64,000 nucleotides of DNA, taken from Mytilus galloprovincialis. Lineage: Eukaryota; Mollusca; Bivalvia; Mytilida; Mytilidae. How positions within the stretch are numbered: the first letter of the stretch is position 1; each line of letters starts with the position of its first letter. The position numbers and the translations under genes were made by a program. This document shows positions 10,500 through 23,400 of this stretch, piece by piece. The DNA is taken from NCBI RefSeq assembly GCF_965363235.1, contig NC_134843.1, positions 3,224,001-3,288,000 on the forward strand, read 5' to 3'. The notes under the pieces are model-generated. The model saw only the letters and a program-made list of their open reading frames with translations, had not been told where the DNA came from and ran no database searches.

Positions 10500-11394
10500 C
10501 AATGAAGGTGGTGATTTATTTCATTTTTATTCACATTTAATATATAAAATAAATAACAAATGATAAAAGCATTAATTTAAGACAATAACAATTTACAGCT
10601 AATTGATTCATGAGCTTCATCGTATAATTTTTGTAAAACTTACAAAAATACATACAACATCTTCCTATATCTAGTTTTTCAAACTGTCTAAAAACTTTTA
10701 AAATCAAGAAGGGAATGCATTATTTTAATAGGAACAATTAAAACTATATAGTATGTTCAGATTGTAAACTATGGCAACTTGTTTTAAACCCTTTAGTATT
10801 CTTTTAGTTAATTGGTCTATACATAAACCTGACAAAAATGTTCATACATTGTATATAATTTCTCTGCATGACTAAGGCTCATTTTAATGAAAAGAATTAT
10901 GTTTCTCTTTCTTGTAGGGAAATAATTTCTGCTATTTTTGCCCCTTGTACCAATGTACAATTTCTGTAACTTAGGAACCAGTCCCAAGTATTTGAATAAT
11001 GAAATAAAGCCTTTTCGTGCAAGCATTTTGTCCATTTGTACAAATCAGAACATTAAACAGTTACTGTACATACAATTTTTTTTACATTTATCATATGTTT
11101 CATTAATACCCATTACGTGATAACAATAACAACTTTGAAATCACAGTTAAGCTGTGGCAATAAAGGTTATTCACAACAATTACTACTTCATTCTTCATGC
11201 TTAAAGACAAACACAGCAGCCCAGGCTTTTAAAATGGTTTTGGGCCTGTAAAAATCATCCCTAAAGGCCACCAGAATCTATCTAAACTTTTCCTAAATCT
11301 TGAGCTCCAGTGGGTTGAAAAGTTTATCACGAAAAATAGCCCTCAAGACAAGCTGATAAGAGGTATTATTTGAAGAAGCTATAATAGTTCTGCT
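10500..11394 (-). other. RNF31: Probable 3' UTR of RNF31
   Basis: This AT-rich stretch follows the stop codon of RNF31 on the minus strand. It has no recognisable repeat or ORF. Two AATAAA hexamers on the minus strand lie at about 10513-10518 and 10524-10529 and could end the transcript. The 3' boundary is inferred. Confidence 0.35.
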
Positions 11395-11433
11395 TTACTC
11401 CTGCCTGTTCAAAGGTTCAATTTCTCTAATAAA
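11395..11433 (-). CDS. RNF31: RNF31 last coding exon 23 (residues 1781-1792 and stop)
   Basis: Acceptor TATTTGCAG, then [12 protein letters not shown] and TAA at 11397-11395. Phase matches exon 22. The end position agrees with the C-terminus of HOIP proteins. Confidence 0.85.
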   Translation of the reverse strand, partial: FIREIEPLNRQE

Positions 11434-14400
11434 CTGCAAATAGAAAAAAATAATTATTAAGATACTTATAAAACAGGCATCATTCTATAAAATGGCCAAA
11501 TACATGAAACTCATACCTAAAGAGAGGTGATAAATGAATGCCATTACGTACAATGTAAATGGATTACTTAGACATGATTTTTATTAAGTTTGAATTGTTT
11601 TGCTGAAAAATGTTTGAAAGTCACATGATTGACATTATAAACTGAACTGATGAAAAATCTATGACAAAAGCACATGTGTGCATATTCTAACAGGAAAATT
11701 AACCAAATTATTCTGTTAAAGGGAATATGAAAAATTGACAAATGAAAGTGTCATAGTTCAAAATTTCAATCAAGTTTTAAGGTGGGTAATTATGTATTCA
11801 ATCCAATTAAAAAAGCTTGAAATAACAATGGTATGATGTACAATCAACTACGGGATACTGTTTTTCTTTAAGTTTTTTATTACACTATCACTCTATCTTC
11901 TTGTCAAGAATAAAGGCGATCTGCAATGCCAAAAATAAAGGTGTACAATATTAGGATGATATAGATTGTACTGTATTGTGAACATACCTGTTCTAATCGT
12001 TTACGGTATTTTGCGTCAGTCTCGTTTGCCTTTTTCTCTGGTACTTTCTTTTCCTCTCTTTCAATAAGCCTCTTTATGGCATCCACAGACATCATAGCAA
12101 CTGGATCAACATTTCTTTTGTTAATCAAGCTGACTAAATATTCTTTGTAATGAATTCTTAAATTGAAATAAAAAATAAAAAATTTCATAACATTCTAAAA
12201 TTCAAAATCAAAAAGGATATTATTAAATCTGAGAAATATGACCTGGTTTTATCATTGACTAAAGAAAGATCTAAACTTGAAAATAAATGCATTTATACTT
12301 AAACCATTTGTTTGCATGACATGGGTTATGTTCTTCTCATATATTGATGGTATGATACTAGACCTCAACGGAAGGTATGGTGCTTTATTTTCATATAATG
12401 AAGACATAACCTTTCAATCAGTTTAATTGATGTCTGGAGCTGGCATGACAGTAACTGCTAGCTGTCCTATGGTAATTCATTTTAATCATTGCCATAACGC
12501 TTAGTTTCTTCCATTACCTATTCTAACTTTGGACTCAGACTTCTTTTAAACTGTTTTTAACTATGCCTATGTCTGTGTTTTTTTATTCGACATTTGCAAG
12601 AGGTATAGAGGAAGGGCTGACACTCTCCCCTTTTCCATTCTCAATTTTAATTAAGCCCTAACAGCAATGGGGGGAAAATTGTTGAAATATTATGGACATT
12701 TTCTGTAGTAGCATTAATAATAAAAGGCCACACACATAATAACCATGTCAGGTTAAAAATAACAAGAATGTGTCCAAAGTACACGGATGCCCCACTCGCA
12801 CTATCATTTTCCATGTTCAATGGACCGTGAAAATGGGTTAAAAATATAATTAGGCATTAAAATTAGAAAGATCATATCATAGGGAACATTTGTACTAAGT
12901 TTCAAGTTGATTGGACTTCAACTTCATCAAAAACTACCTTGACCAAAAACTTTAACCTGAAACTCGCACTTTCATTTTCTATGTTCAGTGGGCCGTGAAA
13001 TTTGGGTCAAAAGTTTAAGTTGTCTTTAAAATTAGAAAGATCATATCATAAGGAACATATGTACTAAGTTTCAAGTTGATTGGAGATCAGCTTCATCAAA
13101 AACTACCCTGACCAAAAACTTTAACCTGAAGCAGGACAGACGGACGAACGAACGGACGCACAGACCAGAAATAATGCCCCTCTGATATCCTAGGTGGGGC
13201 ATAAAAACTTACTTGCACAACCCAGCAAATCCTTCCTCAACCTCTCTCCCACAAGCTTCATCTCTTTTCCCTTCAGGATCCTCTTTTTGTTCCATAACAG
13301 GACATGATTGCCCTGCTTCCTGATCAGGTGCTGTGGTATTTATATGTATCTTATTGGTCTATAAAACAAAATGCAAGAGATGAATAAAAGTTAACAATGC
13401 CCGTCATTACAAGATCAACTACTGGTAAATGAGCAGTGCAAAGAAACAATTCTTAGCATCAAATCTGAATGACTCTGAATGAAAATCATATTTGTTTTTA
13501 TGTTGTATGCATTAGCCTATACATTTCTGGACAACTGGACAAACAATATTAAACAAATAAATAATCAGTCCAAAACTTAGTATTTTTTAAAGGAAAAGCT
13601 TAATTGTCCTATAATTTTTGAAAATACAGACAGATGTAAAAAGGGAAAAGATGGAAAGCGGCAGAGAAGAGGAATGCCTTTCTGATGTTTGCAATACTTT
13701 CTAAACTTTTAGACCAATCACAATATCTAATGTTAAATTTAATGGTACTAACCTTCAATAATTTCTGTAAGTCATCAAAATCTTCATCACGTAGATAATA
13801 CAAACAATTTCTAGGGTGATGACAATGCAAGCCTTGGCCTTGACATGATCGGTATTTTCTACAAACCTACAAAAAAGGAACAATACTATAATACATATAT
13901 TACATGTAAGGCCACACCAATTTAATTCCTTGTTCGACAGACCTGCCCGCACCTATTTTTTTCAAAACAGAGGTTTTTTTTATTTTTATATTCCTGCTTC
14001 CCGCATCCGGAAATGCAATCATGTCCATTTCCTGTACCGTTTTTTTGTAAATAATATAAAAAGATATAAACACTTGTTTTTAAAATCACAGTCTTACCTG
14101 TATATAATGATTTTAAACCTACAAGCACCCAGCACACTAAATATCTGTGATACTATTTGATACCCATTTATCCCAAGTGGGAGTGCTCCGATATAAATAT
14201 ATAACAGAGGAAAATACCCTTTCAGAACAAAACATTAGTGTCCTTCCCCCTTACTTATATTCCCTATCAAAAAATATTCGTTGTTAGAATGAAGTACAAA
14301 GAACTTCTGAAAGAGTTGCCTTCAACTGCAATCTGTATGCTGGCGATACAAAACTATCCATACCCGCTGCATGTTTATGCACCTGTCCTGATTGATTCAG

Positions 14401-17400
14401 GCAACTGGATTCAGGGGCCTGTCATTCAGCAGTTATCGTTTGTTGATGTTATTCATTGGTATTTTCCTTTTTGTATATATAAATTAGATTGTTGGTTTTC
14501 CTTTTCGAATTGTGTACACTAGTAATTTTGGGGTCCCTTATAGCTTGCAGTTTGGTCTAGGTCATAGCCCCGTGTTAAAGGTTGTACTATGACCTGTATT
14601 TGTTATTATCAGGTTGGGAACAACCCTCCATCAGACATGGGGTCATTTTACTGTTGTAGAAAAGAAAATAGAAATACCAAATATTTGTATAGTGCTACTA
14701 TACAAATTCTTTGAAAAAAGAAGATTTTTTTACTTAAAAGAGGAGAAATACATTATATTTTGAACAAGTGAAACTGCGAGCTACTGCTCACTGATGATAC
14801 CCCCGCCGCAAGTGGATAATATTAATAGTGTAAAAATATGGAAGTGTTCGGTAAACAGGAAGTTGTCGAGTGATGAATCTGAAAACACATCACACGGTAT
14901 ACCTGACTTATATAAATCCTGAAACCAAATTTCAGAAATCATTGTATTGTAGTTCCTGAGAAAAATGTGACGAAAATTTTCAACTTGGCTATCATGTGTA
15001 AAATCATACAAGTGTTCGGTAAACAGGAAGTTGTTGAGTGATGAATCTGAAAACGCATCACACGGTATAGCTGACTTATATAAATCCTGAAACCAAATTT
15101 CAGAAATCATTGTATTGTAGTTCCTGAGAAAAATGTGACGAAAATTTTCAACTTGGCTATCATGTGTAAAATCATACAAGTGTTCGGTAAACAGGAAGTT
15201 GTTGAGTGATGAATCTGAAAACGCATCACACGGTATAGCTGACTTATATAAATCCTGAAACCAAATTTCAGAAATCATTGTATTGTAGTTCCTGAGAAAA
15301 ATGTGACGAAAATTTTCAACTTGGCTATCATGTGTAAAATCATACAAGTGTTCGGTAAACAGGAAGTTGTCGAGTGATGAATCTGAAAACGCATCACACG
15401 GTATAGCTGACTTATATAAATCCTGAAACCAAATTTCAGAAATCCTTGTATTGTAGTTCCTGAGAAAAATGTGATGAAAATTTTCAACTTGGTTATCATG
15501 TGTAAAATCAGACAAGTGTTCGGTAAACAGGAAGTTGTCAAGTGATGAATATGAAAACGCATCACACGGTATGGCTGACATATATAAATGTTGATACCAA
15601 ATTACAGAAAGGGTGGATGTGTAGTTCCTGAGAAAAATGTGACGAAAGTTTCATGGGACGGACTGACTGACGGACTGACGGACTGATGGACGGACGGACG
15701 GACGGACTGACAGACAGAGGTAAAACAGTATACCCCCCCTTTTTTAAAGCGGGGGTATAACAACTTTTCTAAAAGAGGGGTCCACTTATTTTGAATAATA
15801 TCAAAGTAAATGTGCTAACATGGTTAAGGTCCAGGAATATTACAAAATTTCTTGGACATGTTTTGACCATTTAATACCAGATAGATATATAGTTCTTTGG
15901 GAAAATATGAGCCCTTTTGTACTAAAAAGTATTATTTACAAAAAAACATATTATAACTTTACTTTTATGAGGGGTCAATATATTATATTGATCCCTCATA
16001 AAAGGAATATTTATAACATTGAGGGCTTGTTCCCAACCTGATTATGACTTGGATGGAGATTTGTCTCTTTGGCACACATACATATACCACTTCTAATTAT
16101 TCAATTATTTCTTGGTGTCAGTTATAAAAAATACTTAATAAATTAAAGATGTCAAAGTACAACTGATAAATCAAGTCTTTATATTGTCAAAACCTACTAT
16201 TTTATGTTTACAAAAAAAAAAAAAATCGCTCGCCTTTACTTTTCAAGCTTCGCCTCAAAAATTTGCAAATTAAATATTTTTTTATTAAAATTTTCAAATC
16301 ACTCGCTCACCCCAATTTTTGGAGTCCAAAAATCCGTAGAACAAGAAATTAAATTGGTGTGGATTAAAGGGATAGTGTAAATTATAACCAAAAGGGTTGA
16401 CTAGGGTATATATATACAGTTTAAACTTGAAAAGTTTATGTGAAAGAGAAAGGACAGACCCTTTTGATTTTCTTCATCAAATTAAAACAAAGATCATGAA
16501 GATTGAACTTTTATTAATCAAAAGCTATCAAACAAGTTAAAAAGTCTTTATAATCATGATAACTTACTCCTTTCTGATGAAAAGGCTGTGAACATCCACT
16601 ACAGAACTCAAATCCACATTGGGGACACTTAAAATGCATACATCCACCTTTAGCTAATGAAAACTTCATCTTACAGCTTGGACAATCTGGAGATGATGAA
16701 ATAATTGTAATATTAGTCATTAATCAAGTACAGTGTAATATATAAGCTTTACTTTTAATAAGAACTATTTTGCTTGATTGATAATTTTTTAACCAGAATG
16801 ATATATAGTATTACTTTGTTACACCTTCAAGTGCCTCCCTCCTTGGTTGTAAACAGATTGATATAAAGTATTACTTTGTTACACCTTCAAGTGCCTCCCT
16901 CCTTGGTTGTAAACAGATTGGTATATAGTATTACTTTGTTACACCTTCAAGTGCCTCCCTCCTTGGTTGTAAACAGAATGATATATAGTATTACTTTGTT
17001 ACACCTTCAAGTGCCTTCCTCCTTGGTTGTAAACAGATTGATATAAAGTATTACTTTGTTACACCTTCAAGTGCCTCCCTCCTTGGTTGTAAACAGATTG
17101 GTATATAGTATTACTTTGTTACACCTTCAAGTGCCTTCCTCTTTGGTTGTAAACAGATTGGTATATAGTATTACTTTGTTACACCTTCAAGTGCCTCCCT
17201 CCTTGGTTGTAAACAGATTGGTATATAGTATTACTTTGTTACACCTTCAAGTGCCTTCCTCCTTGGTGGTAAACAGATTGGTATATAGTATTACTTTGTT
17301 ACACCTTCAAGTGCCTCCCTCCTTGGTTGTAAACAGATTGGTATATAGTATTACTTTGTTACACCTTCAAGTGCCTCCCTCCTTGGTTGTAAACAGATTG

Positions 17401-20400
17401 GTATATAGTATTACTTTGTTACACCTTCAAGTGCCTTCCTCCTTGGTTGTAAACAGATTGGTATATAGTATTACTTTGTTACACCTTCAAGTGCCTTCCT
17501 CCTTGGTTGTAAACAGATTGGTATATAGTATTACTTTGTTACACCTTCAAGTGCCTTCCTCCTTGGTTGTAAACAGATTGGTATATAGTATTACTTTGTT
17601 ACACCTTCAAGTGCCTTCCTCCTTGGTTGTAAACAGATTGGTATAAAGTATTACTTTGTTACACCTTCAAGTGCCTCCCTCCTTGGTTGTAAACAGATTG
17701 GTATATAGTATTACTTTGTTACACCTTCAAGTGCCTTCCTCCTTGGTTGTAAACAGATTGGTATAAAGTATTACTTTGTTACACCTTCAAGTGCCTCCCT
17801 CCTTGGTTGTAAACAGATTGGTATATAGTATTACTTTGTTACACCTTCAAGTGCCTTCCTCCTTGGTTGTAAACAGATAATTATAAAGTATTACTTTGTT
17901 ACACCTTCAAGTGCCTTCCTCCTTGGTTGTAAACAGATTGGTATATAGTATTACTTTGTTACACCTTCAAGTGCCTTCCTCCTTGGTTGTAAACAGATTG
18001 GTATATAGTATTACTTTGTTACACCTTCAAGTGCCTTCCTCCTTGGTTGTAAACAGATTGGTATAAAGTATTACTTTGTTACACCTTCAAGTGCCTTCCT
18101 CCTTGGTTGTAAATTTGTATTTTTTTATGTTTCAATGATTTCTACATTCAGGAAATTTTGGAAGGTTTTTTATTACAGTTTCTGTTGATTTTATTCTACA
18201 ACTTCACCAAACTCAGCGCCATATGGTATAGATGCTTATTGAAGACCAAAATATATTGACCTTTTGATTTTTGTATTTTTGTATTGTTAAAATGTTGTCT
18301 CATTGTTGAATAGTTATGTCTGCTTCATTGATAATGAATTAACTCACTTACAATGTAATTAATCAACAACAAGTTTTTTGTTTTTTAAAAATACAATAAC
18401 TCAATGACATGAACTACATGTATGTAATAAAAACATGCACTATGTAATAAACACATTAACCATGAAATAAATATATAAACTATGTTATTAACTTACCAAT
18501 GCCATTATCCTCCAAGTATCTAGCCAATCCAGCTGTTTGGTTTTCTGGATCATTATCAATCTTCCACTGAGCATACTGTTCACAAGTTAAACCTTCATGC
18601 TGATCTTCCCACTAATAATAAACATTTTTCAAATGTCAGTGGAACCTTGTAGTACAATTTCAGAGAGATCCATACACACTTAAACACAAGTTATGGTCTG
18701 GAAACTAGAAAAATGCTTGTTTTTGGCCCCTAATTCCTGCATGAAATGGGCAAATAACCCCCACTCAACCCAATTCTTCCTTTTGTGATATGGAACCTTG
18801 TGGTACAATGTCAGAGAGATTCATACACTAACACACAAGTTGTTGTCAAGAAACAAAAAAAATGCTTGTTTTTGGCCCCTTCTTCCTAAACTGTTGGGAC
18901 CATATGATAACACCATAAAATGAATCCAAACCTCGTACTTGTGGTATTTAACATTGTAGCACAACTTCAGAGCAATTGAAATAATTATTCTTAAGTTATC
19001 ATCCCGAAAGTAGAAAAATGCTTGTTTTGGGCCCCTTTTTGGCCCCTTATTCCAAAATGGTTGGGACCATCATCCCCAAAAGCAATCCCAACCTTTCTTT
19101 TGTGGAATTGAACCTTCTTATTTAACTTCAAAGAGACCCATTCACTTAAACTAAAGTTATTGTTCGGAAAACAAATGTGTCTTCAGACAACAACGACACA
19201 GAAAACATCATACTATTATACGATTCCAAAATTTTTTTGATGGTTGTATAAAAATAAGGATTTGCTATCCCGTTTGAAATAAGTTTTTTACAGATACAAC
19301 CAAATTTCAAAACCAAATCTTTATATCTATGGAAAATTTAGTAAAATTTTTAAGTAATTTATGGTAGAGATATCCCTGTTTCAATAATTTACCAGATATA
19401 CATAGACTATGTTCCTTAAAATCAAAAACTTCATGACAGACACAGGCATAGCGAACGAGCTGTGAAATATAAACACCGTAAGATGGTGCCAAAGGAATAT
19501 CACCATTTTAAAAATGGAAAATTAACAATAATAGGGAACGAAAAATCATCCTTTTTGTCATAAATTTTAGTGTGGAGTTTCCTGTTTAAAACAGAAATAT
19601 CTAGATCTAGGAAAGGACAGTTATTACCGTTTAAATTTGATTTATTTAAAGTAAGTTCCTTGGGGTTAATGTCAGCAATATATTGAGAAATTTTTGATTA
19701 TTTAACGAAAAAATATCATCAAGATAATAGTAAGTGTTGTTGAATTTATCACTCAAATGCAAATGGTCTTACTCTTGCCTTCCAGTCATAAAACTGTACT
19801 CAGTACTGACTGTACAAAATTTGTGCTGCTTGAAACATCAAATCCAGTATTTCTATTGGTTGATATCTGAGTCTGAGCAAAATTGTACTAAAAAAATTAT
19901 GACTGCAAAGCCTAAAAATAAAAAAGTCCATTTTCTACCTAAAATAATCATGTAATAGTAAATGTTAACCTAAAATAAGAAATTCTTCTCACCATTTTCT
20001 TGCAATTAAAACATGTTCCTTTCTTGCAGGTAGGGCACACCATCATCAGTGTTTGGTTACCAACTGCCCAAATAAAACCATTGCCACACTACAATGTAAC
20101 AAGTCATGATAATTACAATTCATTATCATTATATTTACTTGCAAATTTAAATGTATAGCAGATTTTAACTTAAAACAAGAATGTGTCCCAAGCAGAAGGA
20201 TGCCCCATCCACACTATCATTTTTTATGTTCAGTGACCCGTGAAAAAGGATAAAATCTCTAATTTGGCATTAAAATTAAAAACATCATATCATAGGGAAC
20301 ATGTTTACTGAGTTTCAAGTTGATTGGACTTCAACTTCATCAAAAACTACCTAAACCAAAAACTTAAACCTGAAGTGGGACAGACAGACGAACGGACGGA

Positions 20401-23400
20401 CAAACAGACAGAAGGAAGAACGAACGGACACACAGACAAGAAAACATAAATGGGGCATAATAAATGGGGCATAATAAATGGGGCATAAAAAAATCAGAAT
20501 TTGAAATTTGATTTCAGTTTTACTGGAAATTAGTAAAATTGAGGGATTTTTGTTTTTGTTTGCACCAAAATAGCACAATAACACTCAATACTGACTGGAG
20601 TATGTTATTTTTGTAATTAAAAAATAATAATTCAATCTTATAAAACATTTCAGTTCAAAGGGATATCATCATCATACCCTGAGTTAATAAATGTAAAATA
20701 TGGCTTCTTGCACTTACATGAACACACCATCTAAAGTTTGGATCTTTCTGTAAGTGCCAGTCTCGTAATTTGGAATGAAATAATTCCATTATATCCTGAG
20801 GTACCATGGTCTGTAGCTGGAAAGAATAACATAAACACATGTAATAAACCAATGAACCGTGTAATAATAGAAATTCAACTTAACACATGTAAACTGTAGT
20901 AACTTAACTGAACCTTTAACAACTAACATTGCCCTAAGCAAATAATGTAACTTGGCTGTTACACAAACAGATCGGACTTGCATCATGTTTTTTTTGTTTC
21001 TCTTACAAGTTTAATAAATTTTATCTCAGTGAAATGAAGCAAATGTAAAGGGCAATTGTCAAACCCAATCACTTTTGATAATATTTGAGTTCTTATGAAA
21101 ATTGCAACCTCAAAATTATGATTTCAATTTATTGGTTTAATAGATACTAGTATAGAAATAAGATGTTTCTTCAACATGGATCCTTGGCTCACACCAAACA
21201 GCAAGCAATTAAGGATATCAAAATGACTAGTATACAACCATTCAAACAGGAAAACTAACGGTCTAATCTATATGAAAAATTAGAAATGAGAAACACCTAT
21301 GAACTACAACAACAAACATTACAATGAGATAATGAAGGTTTTGTTAATAAATAAATTTGATGTGTTGTAAAATGAGTGTTTGTTTAGTTTATTTTTACCA
21401 ATATTTGTGGTATATTCAACTTTAAGTATTATACAAATCAAACAAGTGTAAAAGGTGACCAAATCTAGCCCATAATTGGTTCAGTTGATATAGATTTTAC
21501 AGTAACTTACAAGTAATGTTAGGAAAGCCAGATAGTCTGAAGCCTCATCAATATTCTCCATGTCAGGCAGACTACACATGGGACAGTTCATATTCCTGAC
21601 GTGTCTCTCACGGATCATTATCTCAAAGTTCTCCTTTACACAATGAACACATAATTTACAGTTACACCCTAGATTCCTTATCTGTAATATAGTAAAAAAA
21701 GTGGTTTAAATAAAGATAATAATATGATTATAACAATTAAGTCTGATATATCTGTTCATGTGACATGTGTCATTTCTTTACAGTTAGTAATATGTGTGTC
21801 ATTAATAAGTATATGTATGATGTATACACGGTATATTGTTATAAATCTTTGTTGAATTCTCAAAATCCTGGTTTGCTATGACCAATCTAGTCCAAATTAA
21901 TTTATATCCCATAATTATCAAGAGTGCACATACTGACAAAACACATCTGCTTTTTTTTTATATCATGATTGCATTTCATATCATACACAGAATAAGGTAA
22001 GGCTATAGCTAACCAGATGCTCTGCAGAGTGCAGCTTTATACGACCGCAGAGGTTGAACCCTGAACGGTTGGGGCAAGTATGGACACAACATTCAAGCTG
22101 GATTCAGCTCTAAATTTGGATTGTGATTAAATAATTGACACAGCATAGGTTTCTGACACAGAATGAATGAAGTATTATGAACTTAAAATTTATTTTTTTT
22201 TGCCTTTGAGCAATTCACTATGCTGTTGAATATTAATCCTCTCAAAAAAATGTTTGAAGAAATTTTCTTTTTATTTATGAAATCTGAAATGAGAAAAATT
22301 GTCCCCCCCCCCCAAACAATTTTTTTTTCACATCCCCCTTTCCCTTATTCCAAAACTGATCTCAATTCAAATTTCTAATGGTAACAATAACTACTCATTT
22401 AAATACATCATAAAATATTAAAATGTAAAAAAGTGCTTGTTATCACTGAATGGTAAAGATTGTTTTAATTTATCAGTTGGTAGTAAAAGTGAATATACAT
22501 TGTATATTGTGTAAAGCAATGATTTAAGTTGATTCAACTACTATTCTGGACAAAGAAAGATAACTCCAACTGAAAATTTCTTGCTATTGCGCAATATTGT
22601 GCAATTAGATATTTCTTGCTATTGCGCAATACTGTGCAATTGAAAATACTTGCTATTGCACAATACTGTGCAATTGAAGATTCTTGCTATTGCGCAATAC
22701 TGTGCAATTGAAAATTTCTTGCTATTGCACAATACTGTGCAATGGAAGATTTCTTGCTATTGCTGAATACTGTGCAATTGAAAATTTCTTGCTATTGCAC
22801 AATACTTAATATAATAATTTTGGATCTTGATTTGCACCAACTTGAAAACTGGGCCCATAATCAAAAATCTAAGTACATGTTTAGATTCAGCATATCAAAG
22901 AAGCCCACGAATTCAATTTTTGTTAAAATCAAACTTAGTTTAATTTTGGACCCTTTGGACTTTAATGCAGACCAATTTGAAAACGGGACCAAAAATTAAG
23001 AATCTACATACACAGTTAGATTTGGCATATCAAAGAATCCCAATTATTCAATTTTTGATGAAATCAAACAAAGTTTAATTTTGGACCCCGATTTGGACCA
23101 ACTTGAAAACTGGTCCAATAATCAACAAGAATGTGTCCAAAGTACACGGATGCCCCACTCGCACTATCCTTTTCCATGTTCCATGGACCGTGAAATTGGG
23201 TAATTATCTAATTTGGCATTAAAATTAGAAAGATCATATCATAAGCAACAAGTGTACTAAGTTTCAAGTTGATTGGACTTCAGCTTCATCAAAAACTACC
23301 TTGACCAAAAGCTTTAACCTGAAACTCCCACTTTCATTTTCTATGTTCAGTGGTCCGTGAAATTGGGGTCAAAAGTCTAATTTGGCTTAAAAATTAGAAA

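Noticed and set aside
17056-17646. 196-codon repetitive protein ([20 protein letters not shown] units)
   Set aside because: It is a translation of the 60-bp minisatellite, whose length is a multiple of three; no splice or start context supports it.
16790-18112. CRISPR-like regular array
   Set aside because: Units are continuous 60-bp tandem copies without unique spacers, in an animal intron. It is a minisatellite.
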